This document shows, in pieces, positions 52,767 through 63,199 of a stretch of DNA of 64,000 nucleotides. Position 1 is the first letter of the stretch. The number at the start of each line of letters is the position of its first letter. Source of the stretch: Ligustrum vulgare (lineage: Eukaryota > Streptophyta > Magnoliopsida > Lamiales > Oleaceae); contig OY743170.1 of assembly GCA_963555705.1 (NCBI GenBank), positions 12,253,096 through 12,317,095 on the forward strand. The letters run 5' to 3'. The notes below the pieces were generated by a model. That model was not told where the DNA came from and ran no database searches. It worked only from the letters and a program-made list of their open reading frames with translations. A program made the position numbers and the translations under genes.

Positions 52767-52985
52767 CTACATCCTCTTTGGAATGATGATTTGGAAAAAG
52801 AGCTCTCAGAAGTGCCAATCTTTTTTCACCTCCATACATTTCACCAGATGCTATATATATAAGAAAGTCATTACCGAAAACCCAATCCTCTCAACATGAG
52901 GCCAACCTCCTCAGGAGTTAGTGGACATCTTCCTTGCTTTCTTTACTTGTCAGGATTTTTCATCTGCATATTATACTGAAATAGT
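52767..52985 (-). pseudogene. O-fucosyltransferase family relic, C-terminal part
   Basis: The minus strand reads RKQGRCPLTPEEVGLMLRGL, then after a frameshift IYIASGEMYGGEKRLALLRA and LFPNHHSKEDVA. These are hallmark blocks of plant GDP-fucose O-fucosyltransferase (GT106/DUF246) proteins, Golgi type II membrane enzymes. A TAA replaces a codon before RKQGRC, and the frame slips at 52875-52880, so it is dead. The matching upstream exon is at 62141-62315 beyond Copia-4. Confidence 0.85.
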
Positions 52986-53200
52986 TAACTGTAAGGAAGG
53001 CTCTAATTGTTTTTTTTTTTCAAATTGAGATTGAAGTTTTATATTAGGATTACTGACTCACATGTAAAGTTTTCCACCTCTTTCGTATTACCCCCAAAGT
53101 CTTTCGTCTCTCTTTCCTTCACCATAATAGCATCCTGAGAAAGCTAGTTAGCATATCTGATTCGAATCTGTTGATTGTAAATTCATTATCAGCAAGAGTG
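52986..53200. other. Spacer between O-fucosyltransferase relic and Copia-4
   Basis: AT-rich with a T-run near 53010-53020, probably intron sequence of the relic gene. No ORF. Confidence 0.4.
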
Positions 53201-53205
53201 CTCCC

Positions 53206-54032
53206 TGTTGGAAATGGTGGGTTAATGGGTCAACTTTGACCTTAAATTTGAGTGGGACCCAATGTTCGATTTGTCGAAATTAATGTTCAATTAAATTTTA
53301 CGTTCCGAGTTAATGAGCGTGGAATGTTTAATTGTATAAAACTATTTCCATATGAATGAGAAATTATGGTTGAAAGTTGGACAATAAATATGAGGAATAA
53401 ATGGGAAACAATTGGAAAATGTTCAAATCTCACATAGGTTGTAAACACAACCTTGAACCACTTAATAAGCTTCAAGTTGAGAAATGAGTTTGGGCCCCAA
53501 GGGGTACCAATAGTCTTTGAAAGAGGGGAGTCTTAGACAATGTCTAGACTAGCCCAAAGGCCACACGCGCGCCGCCGTCCGGCCGGCTCGGCTCTTGGGC
53601 TTGGGCCGGGTCGGGCCTGTGTGAAATTATTTAAATTTTTATTCCGAATTTATTTAAATAATTCCCTCCCTCTCTTTGACATTTTATTAACTGTCACAAT
53701 ACCGTTTTTGCTCAAAACATTCTCCTCTATTTGTTGTTTCTGTTCAATTTTGGTTCGTTGTCTTGTAGTCGAGGTGCTGCTTCTGCAAGTGTTCCGATCG
53801 TTGTATCTTGGGAGGCGCTTTACCACAAACCGTAAGCACATTGTGACGGGGTAAAAACGTCTTAAGGACAGAGAGCCAAGTTCTCGCCTCGATCATCCAT
53901 ATTTATTTTCTGATCGGATCTTCTCTTCTGATTTCATATGTTTTATGTTATTCCAAATTTATAAATCTGTTTTTCACTTAATAGCATGTCTTTTCTTCGA
54001 ACCTATAGTCTGATCAAAATAATTTTCTAACA
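53206..54032 (+). repeat. Copia-4 5' LTR (827 bp)
   Basis: Has a GC-rich block (about 53560-53625, GCCGGCTCGG, TTGGGCCGGG) also present and expanded in the 3' LTR. Confidence 0.92.
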
Positions 54033-54156
54033 ATCTTAAGACGTCTTGTTCATTAGATTACTGGTTCCGAAATTGTACATGCTAATCTGTTTTAAAAAAC
54101 TGCAGTTTCTGGTTTGATTTTACCTTTCTGCAGAGTTTTAATTCCTAAATTCTGAC

Positions 54157-54840
54157 TTGTTGAACTTCTGTTTGAAAACAAAAGTGGCTAATACTATTGG
54201 GACAAATGCAATTCCTCCTACTTTGGCTGTGACCTCTATTGTGACGCCAACTGTGACGCCAACTGTGGCTACTGTGATGCCAACTGTGGCTGGTCCATCT
54301 GCTTCAACTCATATTTCTCATGGAGAGAAACCTGAAAAATTTAACGGAGTTGATTTTAAGAGATGGCAGTAGAAAATGCTGTTCTATCTCACCACTCTGA
54401 ACTTGGCAAGATTTCTCACGGAGGATCCTCCTTCGGTTCAGCAAGGAGAAAATAATCGAGCTTTGGTTATTGCTTTGGACGCATGGAAGCATTCTGATTT
54501 TCTGTGCAAAAATTATGTACTGAATGGACTGAATGATTCGCTATATGGTGTGTATAGCATAATGAAATCTGCAAAAGAGCTATGGGAATCTTTAGAGAAA
54601 AAATATAAAACTGAAGATGCTGGTTCTAAAAAAAATTTTGTCGGTAAATTTTTGGAATATAAAATGATTGACTCTAAATCTGTTATTTCCCAAGTTCAAG
54701 ACTTGCAGGTACTCCTCCATGATCTGCATGCCGAAAGGATGACTGTAAGTGAGTCGTTCCAAGTAACAGCTGTAATTGAGAAACTCCCGCCTTCTTGGAG
54801 AGATTTCAAAATTACCTCAAACACAAACGCAAGGAAATGA
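54157..54840 (+). pseudogene. Copia-4 gag, broken by a stop and a frameshift
   Basis: The N-terminal part has short Thr/Val/Pro repeats (TSIVTPTVTPTVATVMPTVA) and then GEKPEKFNGVDFKRWQ, where TAG (54370-54372) interrupts. It resumes in the same frame ([20 protein letters not shown] ... [20 protein letters not shown]) and runs to about 54810, where a one-base shift moves the frame into the long pol ORF. The family's gag core is otherwise complete. Confidence 0.88.
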
Positions 54841-57800
54841 AATTGGAGGAGTTGATTGTGCGTTTGAGGATTGAAGAAGATACTAAAAAGTCTGAAAGGA
54901 GAAATGTTGGACTAAGCATGGAGGCTAAGGCAAACATGGCTGAATCAAGTTCAAAGAAGAACATGAAGAGGAAGCACTCAAACTTTGCTCCCAAGAAAAA
55001 TGAAAACAATCAAAAGAACAAGAAGTTCAAAGGGGACTGCTTCAACTGTGGCAAACCTGGACATCATGCAATTGACTGTCGCAAGATTAAAAAGCAAAAT
55101 GACCATGCACATGTTGTTGAAACTGAAAATGTGACTGAAGGTGTTCAAGAGATGCACCTATCTGCTGTAATATCTGAATGTAACAGTGTTGGAAATCCCC
55201 GGGAATGGTGGGTGGACACTGGCGCCGCTCGCTACATTTGTGCTAAAAAGAATGTGTTTTCTGAATACAAAACTATTGATGGTGAACAACTGTTCATGGG
55301 AAATTCCTCAAGCTCAAAGGTTGAAGGACAAGGAAAGGTGACCTTGAAGATGACATCCGGCAAGGAACTCGTCCTCAACAACGTGCTGCATGTGCCTGAC
55401 ATTCGGAAAAATCTTGTTTCTGGTTCTCTTCTTAGCAAAAATGGGTTTAAGTTAGTATTTGTATCTGACAAATTTGTACTAACTAAAAATGGGATGTATG
55501 TGGGAAAGGGTTATATGACCGATGGGATGTTCAAGATGAATGTCCTTACTATTGTACCCAAATTGAACAAGACTAATGAAGCTTCTACTTCTACGTATAT
55601 TGTTGAGTCTTCTTGTTTATGGCATAAAAGATTAGGGTACGCAAACTTTAAATCTGTGCGCAAATTAATGAATTTAAATTTGCTTCCTTCGTTAAGTTTC
55701 GATCCTAATCACAAATGTGAAACTTGTGTTGAGGCTAAGTTAGCCAAAAGACTGTTTCCTTCAGTTGAAAGAAACACTTCACCTTTAGAATTAATTCACA
55801 GCGATATTTGTGACTTAAAATTTGTGCAAACTAAATGTGGGAAAAAGTACTTCATTACTTTTATTGAAGATTGCACTCGGTACTGTTATGTCTATTTGTT
55901 AAGAAGCAGAGACGAGACTTTGGAAATGTTTAAACATTATAAGCATGAAGTCGAAAATCAACTTAGCAAAACAATAAAAATTGTTCGAAGTGATAGAGGT
56001 GGAGAATATGGAGCACCATTTGAGGAATTTTGTTCTGAACAAGGTATTATTCACCAAACAACAGCTCCTTACTCACCTCAATCTAATGGAATTGCGGAAC
56101 GAAAGAATCGCACACTTAAAGAAATGATTAACGCTGTGTTGATCAGTTCTGGTCTACCCCAGAATTTGTGGAGGGAAGCTATCCTCTCGGAAAATCACGT
56201 TCTTAACAAAATACCACACAAAGTAAGGGATGAAACACCTTACGAGTTATGGAAAGGTCACAAACCTTCATATAAATACTTGAAAGTGTGGGGGTGTTTG
56301 GCAAAGGTAGAAGTGCCAAAACCTAAACAAATAAAAATAGGACCGAAAACTGTAGATTGCATATTTATTGGATATGCTTATAACAGAAGTGCATATCGCT
56401 TCCTTGTGTATAAATCCGAGATTCCGGATATACATGAAGATACAATAATTGAATCAAGAAATGCAAGTTTCTTTGAAGATGTCTTTCCTCGTAAAGACAA
56501 AAGTGACGTAGGTTCAACAAAACGAACTTACGATGCTGCAAATGATAATGAAAATGAAGAAGAACTCAGACGCAGTAAAAGGGTTAAAAAGTCTACGTCA
56601 TTTGGTTCAGAGTTTCTAACATACATGATCGAAGATGAACCTAAGACATTCAGTGAAGCGATGTCAACACCAGAAGCTCCTTTTTGGAAAGAAGCTATCA
56701 ATAGTGAAATTGAATCGATAATGCAAAATCACACTTGGGAGTTGGTTGATCTCCCACCTGGAAATAAACCTCTAGGTTGCAAGTGGATTTTCAAGAAAAA
56801 ATTAAAATCGGATGGATCTATTGATAAATACAAGGCTCGTTTGGTAGCAAAAGGATATAGACAAAAGGAAGATATAAATTTCTTTGATACTTACTCACCA
56901 GTAACGAGGATTACTTTGATAAGAATCCTTGTTGCAATTACTGCGATAAATAATCTCGAAATTCATCAAATGGATGTCAAAATAGCCTTTCTAAATGGTG
57001 AATTGGAAGAAGAAATATACATGGAGCAACCTGAAGGATTTGTCGCTCATGGACAAGAGAAAAAGGTGTGCAGACTCGTTAAGTCTTTTTATGGATTAAA
57101 ACAGGCGCCAAAGCAGTGGCACCAAAAGTTTGACAAAACAATGTTGTCAAATGGTTTTAAGATTAACGAGTGTGATGAATGTGTGTATAATAAGAGCACA
57201 CCAACAACATATGTCTTAGTATGTCTATATGTCGATGATATGCTAATTCTAGGTAGCGATCATGATATTATCATGTCTACTAAGAAAATGTTAACCAAAC
57301 ACTTTGACATGAAGGACATGGGTGTAGCAGATATAATTCTGGGAATTAAAATTTCTAAAACACCAGATGGCCTCGCTCTTTCACAATCTCATTATGTTGA
57401 GTCTGTGCTAAAGAGATTTGGAGTCTGTGATGAAAATCCGGTTGAAACTCCAGTAGACACAAGTCTACACTTAGCCAAAAATAGAGGTGATCCAATACTT
57501 CAATTAAGATACTCTCAGATTATTGGAAGTCTGATGTATCTCATGAACTGCACACGTCCTGATATTGCATTCGCAGTTAATAAATTGAGTAGGTTCACAT
57601 GTAATCCAAGCAATGATCACTGGAAGGCATTGAATCGAGTACTTCGATGCTTGAAACATACTTTGAAATTTGGATTACATTATTTGAGATATCCAGCAGT
57701 ATTAGAAGGATATTGTGATGCAAATTGGATATCAGATATGAAAGATTCTAAATCCACAAGTGGTTATATATTTACACTTAGTGGTGTGGCTGTGTCTTGG

Positions 57801-57887
57801 AAATCCTCAAAGCAAACTTGCATAGCTCGATCAACAATGGAATCGGAACTCATAGCTTTAGATAAAGCTGGAGAAGAAGCAGAATGA
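54795..57887 (+). CDS. Copia-4 Pol: knuckle, protease, integrase, RT (1030 codons)
   Basis: The frame overlaps the end of gag by 46 bp in another phase. CCHC knuckle at 82-95 ([14 protein letters not shown]); protease VDTGA (D141); integrase HHCC (H277, C308, C311) and catalytic D337 (HSDIC), D400 (RSDRGGEY) and E435 (AERKN); RT from about 645 with YVDD at 812-815; RNase H start with CDANW. It ends at a TGA in RNase H (57885-57887) just after [10 protein letters not shown]. The shift before the knuckle means it cannot be made as a normal gag-pol fusion. All catalytic residues except the end of RNase H are intact. Confidence 0.9.
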   Translation: MERFQNYLKHKRKEMKLEELIVRLRIEEDTKKSERRNVGLSMEAKANMAESSSKKNMKRKHSNFAPKKNENNQKNKKFKGDCFNCGKPGHHAIDCRKIKKQNDHAHVVETENVTEGVQEMHLSAVISECNSVGNPREWWVDTGAARYICAKKNVFSEYKTIDGEQLFMGNSSSSKVEGQGKVTLKMTSGKELVLNNVLHVPDIRKNLVSGSLLSKNGFKLVFVSDKFVLTKNGMYVGKGYMTDGMFKMNVLTIVPKLNKTNEASTSTYIVESSCLWHKRLGYANFKSVRKLMNLNLLPSLSFDPNHKCETCVEAKLAKRLFPSVERNTSPLELIHSDICDLKFVQTKCGKKYFITFIEDCTRYCYVYLLRSRDETLEMFKHYKHEVENQLSKTIKIVRSDRGGEYGAPFEEFCSEQGIIHQTTAPYSPQSNGIAERKNRTLKEMINAVLISSGLPQNLWREAILSENHVLNKIPHKVRDETPYELWKGHKPSYKYLKVWGCLAKVEVPKPKQIKIGPKTVDCIFIGYAYNRSAYRFLVYKSEIPDIHEDTIIESRNASFFEDVFPRKDKSDVGSTKRTYDAANDNENEEELRRSKRVKKSTSFGSEFLTYMIEDEPKTFSEAMSTPEAPFWKEAINSEIESIMQNHTWELVDLPPGNKPLGCKWIFKKKLKSDGSIDKYKARLVAKGYRQKEDINFFDTYSPVTRITLIRILVAITAINNLEIHQMDVKIAFLNGELEEEIYMEQPEGFVAHGQEKKVCRLVKSFYGLKQAPKQWHQKFDKTMLSNGFKINECDECVYNKSTPTTYVLVCLYVDDMLILGSDHDIIMSTKKMLTKHFDMKDMGVADIILGIKISKTPDGLALSQSHYVESVLKRFGVCDENPVETPVDTSLHLAKNRGDPILQLRYSQIIGSLMYLMNCTRPDIAFAVNKLSRFTCNPSNDHWKALNRVLRCLKHTLKFGLHYLRYPAVLEGYCDANWISDMKDSKSTSGYIFTLSGVAVSWKSSKQTCIARSTMESELIALDKAGEEAE

Positions 57888-58187
57888 CTTTGTAACTTCT
57901 TAGAGGATATTCCGTGTTGGCCTAAGCCGGTGCCTGCAATTAGTATTCACTGTGATAATCAATCGGAAATTGCAAGGGCACAAAATTGTATGTATAATGG
58001 TAAGTTTAGACACATACGTCGTAGACACAATACCATAAAACAGTTGATCTCAAATGGTATAATCTCCATTGATTATGTGAAATCAAAGGAGAATCTTGCG
58101 GATCTGCTTACAAAAGGCCTACCAAGAGATCAAATATATTATCTGACAAAGGGAATGAGATTAAAGCCGAATATGCATGAATCTTAA
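57888..58187 (+). pseudogene. Copia-4 RNase H terminus behind a stop
   Basis: Same frame as the pol ORF after the TGA: ISIHCDNQSEIARAQN, RHIRRRHNTIKQLISNG, KENLADLLTKGLPRDQ, ending at TAA 58185-58187. It is the normal C-terminus of copia pol. Confidence 0.88.
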
Positions 58188-58745
58188 TGATGTTTACACA
58201 ACCTTGTTGATTGGAGATCCCAAGATCCTGGTTCAATGGGACAACTAAATTATTAAGATTCAGTAAAGCACTTATCCATTCTTTTTATAAAAGTGCTGTC
58301 TGCAAAATGTATAAAGGTTAAGTTGTAACTTTTAATGATTCCTATAGCTTGGATAAATCAAGTGGGGTATAGCAGAATACTCTTAATAGGAGATCACCTA
58401 TATAAGTGTGAAGTGGGGCCGCTTCTATGAGGATTTGGGGCTTAAATTCTCTAGAGCACTTATGAATCCCAAGAATTGTTCAGGGCCAAAATGAACACAA
58501 CTATGAGAACCAAAGAATTGATAGAAAAAGTATGGTGTGGATATTGTTGCCTTGGTTTACATCAACGGCTGAACAGTTCAAGACATCGTGTTCACTGATT
58601 AGCCAAGTAAACTCGATAGTATTCACTAAGGCGGGTTCAAAGTCGAAAGCTACCTCTCCTGATGCAATAAGCTTTTCGCCTATACTCTCTGATCGTGTCT
58701 GCATCTCATTGCATAGTCATGATAATTTCCATTCATGTGGGGGAT
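58188..58745 (+). other. Copia-4 3' untranslated region and polypurine tract
   Basis: Non-coding, ending in the purine tract ATGTGGGGGAT just before the 3' LTR (about 58735-58745). Contains one 77-codon frame with no recognisable domain, not accepted. Confidence 0.7.
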
Positions 58746-59924
58746 TGTTGGAAATTGTGGGTTAATGGGTCAACTTTGACCTTAAATTTGAGTGGGACCC
58801 AATGTTCGATTTGTCGAAATTAATGTTCAATTAAATTCTACGTTCCGAGTAGATGAGCGTGGAATGTTTAATTGTATAAAACTATTTCCATATGAATGAG
58901 AAATTATGGTTGAAAGTTGGACAATAAATATGAGGAATAAATGGGAAACAATTGGAAAAATGTTCCAATCCCACATAGGTTGCAAACACAACCTTGAACC
59001 ACTTAATAAACTTCAAGTTGAGAAATGGGTTTGGGCCCCAAGGGGTACCAATAGTCTATGAAAAAGGGGAGTCTTAGACATTGTCTAGACTAACCCAAAG
59101 ACTAGAGGTGCGCGTGCGCCGCCGCCGTCCGTCCGGCCTGCCGGCTCGGCTCAGGGTCGGGTCATGGGCTTGGGCCGGGTTGGGCCCGTGTGAAATTATT
59201 TAAATTTTTGTTCCGAATTTATTTAAATAATTCCCTCCCTCTCTTTGACAGTTTATTAACTGTCACAATTTCGTGAATAGCGGTACCGTTTTTGCATGAA
59301 GTGGGCGGTTTGGAAACTGCTCAAAACCGCCACAATCTCCTCTATTTGTTGTTTTTTCATTCATCACGAATTATTCTTCTGCATAGCATAAGTCTTCTTC
59401 CGTTTTTTCTTTTCTGCATAAGTCTTCAGAGAGTGTTTCTATTCAATTCTGGTTCGTTTTCTTGCAGTCGAGGTGCTGCTTCTACAAGTGTTCCGATCGT
59501 TGTATCTTGGGAAGCGTTTTACCACAAACCGTAAGCACATTGTGACGGGGTAAAAACGTCTTAAGGAGAGAGTGTAGCGACCAAGAATTTTTACGCGATT
59601 AATAATTATTTTAATAGAAAATCGTGTCGCTACTATTTCACCCATATTTATTAAGTTAACGCCACGACGTATTCGTATAGCCAAGTCAAGAAATAATCGA
59701 GATCGTTCGATTTTAAATTAAATTCCGAATTTCTAAAAATATCTCCATTCTCTTGATTTAAAGTATATTAAGTCCAAGTACTTAATTCAATGTTATCCCA
59801 ATATTTATTTATACAAAAATTATTTTTATTATTGAAATTAAGAAAATATATGCAAGCATGAGAGGTTCCATTATATATAATAATTATGAGAATCTTAATT
59901 TAATAAATATGGAAAAGTATATGA

Positions 59925-60290
59925 ATGAATTATATACTCCATTATATGTAATCATGAAGAGCATAATATTTGTATAAATATGGAAAAGTATATGAATGAA
60001 TTATATACTCCATTATATGTAATCATGAAGAGCATAATATTTGTATAAATATGGAAAAGTATATGAATGAATTATAGACTCCATTATATGTAATCATGAA
60101 GAGCATAATATTTGTATAAATATGGAAAAGTATATGAATGGTTGATAAGATTCCATTATATGTAATCATGAAGAGCATAATATTTGTATAAATATGGAAA
60201 AGTATATGAATGGTTGATAAGACTCCATTATATGTAATCATGAAGAGCATAATATTTGTATAAATATGGAAAAGTATATGAATGGTGCTT
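59925..60290. repeat. Five ~71-bp tandem units in the solo LTR
   Basis: ATCATGAAGAGCATAATATT recurs near 59951, 60021, 60092, 60163 and 60236, with spacing 70-73 bp. Units are nearly identical except for an ATTATATACT / GGTTGATAAGA variant stretch. Confidence 0.92.
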
Positions 60291-60364
60291 TACTTTAAGA
60301 AAAGGATGTGTTAAAATTAATAGAATTGAATGATTATGTTTACAATATGCCAACTTTATACATC

Positions 60365-60372
60365 TATTTAAA
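60365..60372 (+). promoter_or_regulatory. Candidate TATA box of the solo LTR
   Basis: CTATTTAAACCC lies between the two arrays, and about 30-50 bp downstream is a CA-rich start region (ACACACAACTCTACACATATA). Confidence 0.4.
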
Positions 60373-60507
60373 CCCATCTCTTTTACACACAACTCTACAC
60401 ATATACACTTATTTCCAATCTCTTGACAAAATCCACAAGTAAGAGAAATTCAAGGTGGTCAAGAAAGTTTTGGTCCATTTACTACTACACTTCATTTTAA
60501 TCTTTTA

Positions 60508-61170
60508 AAAGGTAAGTATATCTTATGTTTTTATGAAAAGTAAGTATGTTTTTATGAAAGGTAAATACACCTTATGTTTTTATGAAAAGTAAATATGTTT
60601 TTATGACAAGTAAGTATACCTTATGTTTTTATGAAAAGTAAGTATGTTTTTATGACAAGTAAGTATATCTTATGTTTTTATGAAAAGTAAGTATGTTTTT
60701 ATGAAAGGTAAATACACCTTATGTTTTTATGAAAAGTAAGTATGTTTTTATGACAAGTAAGTATATCTTATGTTTTTATGAAAAGTAAGTATGTTTTTAT
60801 GAAAGGTAAATACACCTTATGTTTTTATGAAAAGTAAGTATGTTTTTATGACAAGTAAGTATATCTTATGTTTTTATGAAAAGTAAGTATGTTTTTATGA
60901 AAGGTAAATACACCTTATGTTTTTATGAAAAGTAAGTATGTTTTTATGACAAGTAAGTATATCTTATGTTTTTATGAAAAGTAAGTATGTTTTTATGAAA
61001 GGTAAATACACCTTATGTTTTTATGAAAAGTAAGTATGTTTTTATGACAAGTAAGTATATCTTATGTTTTTATGAAAAGTAAGTATGTTTTTATGAAAGG
61101 TAAATACACCTTATGTTTTTATGAAAAGTAAGTATGTTTTTATGACAAGTAAGTATATCTTATGTTTTTA
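60508..61170. repeat. 98-bp higher-order tandem repeat in the solo LTR
   Basis: The basic unit is about 24-25 bp (AAGTAAGTATGTTTTTATGA-like). Four variants make a 98-bp unit marked by GGTAAATACACC, seen at 60707, 60805, 60903, 61001 and 61099, exactly 98 bp apart. One more copy at 60560 sits 147 bp (98+49) upstream. The 98-bp copies look identical by eye, so homogenisation is recent. Confidence 0.93.
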
Positions 61171-61857
61171 TGAAAATGTTTGGATCATTGCTATGAAATC
61201 AATCTCACAAGATTGTTATGGGTTCCATATGATATGTTTATGATTATACTAAGGGGACCGGAGTTTAGTAGCGCTACACATAAGAATTCTTGCCATTTAA
61301 GTTCGGTAAAATTCTTGTGTCTCCCTATGTTTATGAATATTTCAATCCTATCCTATGTTATGATGAAAATGATCCATATGCTTTCAAAAGAAAATTTATG
61401 CTTGGTATACTTACTGGGATTTTATAAATCTCACTCCACGATATTTACCATTTTCAGATAATTGAAGGTTCGAGGCGGTCAACATGGAAGTGGCAAAAGT
61501 GGTTAAGATTGATGAGATAATTATGTTGAACTTTATGTAAGAAAATTATGTTCTATTTTTATTCACAAATAAAATTATGGGATTCTAATTATTCTTTTGA
61601 ATAATTTTACATTACTATTTAAGTCTCGATAATATGATATGAGTCACTTTTTGTGGCACTCGAATGGTCGAGAATTCGGGTCGTCACAGAGAGAGCCAAG
61701 TTATCGCCTCGATCATCCATATTTATTTTCTGCTCGGATCTTCTCTTCTGATTTCATATGTTTTATGTTATTCCAAATTTATAAATCTGTTTTTCACTTA
61801 ATAGCATGTCTTTTCTTCGAACCTATAGTCTGATCAAAATAATTTTCTAACACTCCC

Positions 61858-62140
61858 CTCATATGTATCAAATGAATTATCCCATAGCATCGTGAATTTA
61901 TATTTCTAAAGAGTCTATCTTTTCTTTCTGTATTCCTTTACTTTCAATGAGATTATCATGAGTGTACATGAACTTGCTCCTGAAAAGTTTGCTGGGCATT
62001 CAATGAACTACTTTAGCAAATGATCATCCCATCCAACATGATAAAAGACCAAACAGAGAGACATCATGATAACAGATGTCTGAAAAAAAAAATAACAACT
62101 ATGAATTTAATAACGCGATTGAGATTAATAACTTTCATAC
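61858..62140. other. Intron-like spacer of the O-fucosyltransferase relic
   Basis: AT-rich. It contains a pyrimidine tract and CAG (minus strand near 62085), as at a 3' splice site, but no exon recognisable as the next part of the gene. The expected next exon is missing or unrecognisable. Confidence 0.4.
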
Positions 62141-62315
62141 CTTAAATGCAAGGCAACAAAATGCTTGTTTTTCATTTTCATCCTTTCAACAAATTTTTTG
62201 CCGATCTCAAGTATAGGATCAGTAAACTTCAAAGTATGGTAATGAACTCTACGTCTCAGTTTCTGTAACTCTGTGTGAAGTCGATTTGAGAGCCTGTAAT
62301 CAAAACAGCCTGCAC
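62141..62315 (-). pseudogene. O-fucosyltransferase exon (upstream part of the split gene)
   Basis: Bounded by CTCAG acceptor and GTATGA donor, 175 bp, open throughout: AGCFDYRLSNRLHTELQKLR, RRVHYHTLKFTDPILEIGKK, FVERMKMKNKHFVALHLR. This is the conserved block of plant O-fucosyltransferases just before the catalytic FEPDM region. The exon itself has no lesion. Since the downstream part (52767-52985) has a stop and a frameshift and an 8.6-kb element lies between, the locus is taken as a pseudogene. Confidence 0.85.
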
Positions 62316-63136
62316 CTGAGAAATAGACATTGCTTCCAATTCAGTTTTGAAATAATTGACATTTTGAGAAAATATTTGGAAGTTTATACAGGATTAATAG
62401 CAAAAAACATCTTGTAATCATTTGGCCAAATGTCAAAAATTAAATACAAGCCATAGTCATCTTGAAAATATTTATTATACTCGTTGAGGAGAATTAAACT
62501 ATTATTAGCACAATTTTTGTTCATAGAATTAAGATCATATAACATTCAATTGAGTGAAAGAATTGCGAAAATGATTTTTCTTATCGAGTAAATAAATTGT
62601 AATATAAATTTAAATTCTTTCGTTTAGTGAATGAATAATTTTGAGTTTATCCTAGAAGTGTGGGAGTAGTTTGATTAAATTTTAAATACAGTTTAAATAA
62701 TATTATTTTGAAGTCTATAAAGTGCACAAAAAGACTACAAAATATTGTGCTAAAATTTTAAAACTTTTGTCAAACAATTGTAAAGTGTTTACATATAAAT
62801 ATTAAAAAGAATTCTAGATATAAACATGAAAAATTGAATCAAACAGTGATTCAATAACTTCTGAAAAGTTGGTTTAAAACTCAACTTATTATCTTATAGA
62901 AAATCATAAAGACATAATCGAGTAGGATGGAGTGAAACCCCATTAAAAAATCCCCCAATGAGGGTAACCCTACCTGACTATATTAATAAGTATATCTTGG
63001 GTTCAAAGGGTAAAAACAAGTCATTTGATAAGCAGATAGTTTCAACACTTTATCAAACCATACATCATTCTAGATTAGAAGTGTTAGTTGTTATGGTTGA
63101 AGGTATGAGTTTAAAACTCTTAATCTTAATAAATAA

Positions 63137-63139
<3 letters not shown>
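62316..63139. other. AT-rich DNA, no gene recognised
   Basis: The preceding exons of the O-fucosyltransferase relic were looked for on the minus strand and not found. A 60-codon frame at 62958-63140 has no recognisable domain. Confidence 0.5.

Positions 63140-63197
<58 letters not shown>
63140..63197. repeat. (AT)n microsatellite
   Basis: About 28 uninterrupted TA repeats following AAATAAATAAA. Confidence 0.98.

Positions 63198-63199
<2 letters not shown>

Larger units (their letters stand above)
59573..61688 (+). mobile_element. Gypsy-like solo LTR (2116 bp) inside the Copia-4 3' LTR
   Basis: Starts TGTAGCGACC and ends GGGTCGTCACA, a near-inverted terminal pair seen in long plant Ty3/gypsy LTRs. 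The TSD GAGAG is at 59568-59572 and 61689-61693. It has no primer site, gag or pol, so it is a solo LTR left by recombination between two LTRs. A promoter-like segment (TATTTAAACCC at 60365) is followed by a CA-rich start region, which sets the plus orientation. It contains two tandem arrays. Confidence 0.82.
53206..61852 (+). mobile_element. Copia-4: Ty1/copia element with a solo LTR inside its 3' LTR
   Basis: Left LTR 53206-54032 (827 bp) and right LTR 58746-61852 start TGTTGGAAAT and end TTTTCTAACA. The TSD CTCCC is at 53201-53205 and 61853-61857. The right LTR is about 986 bp once the 2116-bp inserted element and its TSD are removed. The left LTR lacks about 160 bp present in the right. 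Gag-pol is almost complete but has one stop in gag, one frameshift at the gag/knuckle border and one stop in RNase H. No initiator-Met primer site is seen next to the left LTR. Older than Copia-2 and Copia-3 by LTR divergence. Confidence 0.93.
58746..61852 (+). repeat. Copia-4 3' LTR (interrupted)
   Basis: 58746-59572 and 61694-61852 are the two parts; the join restores homology with the 5' LTR. The first part has extra sequence absent from the 5' LTR (59275-59445, including GGTTTGGAAACTGCTC). Confidence 0.9.

Noticed and set aside
60508..61170. Regular repeats that could be mistaken for a CRISPR array
   Set aside because: No unique spacers, the repeats are contiguous sub-units of a 98-bp tandem repeat, no cas genes, and the DNA is plant nuclear.
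63140..63197. (AT)n tract as an origin or matrix attachment site
   Set aside because: Nothing beyond base composition supports it; annotated only as a microsatellite.
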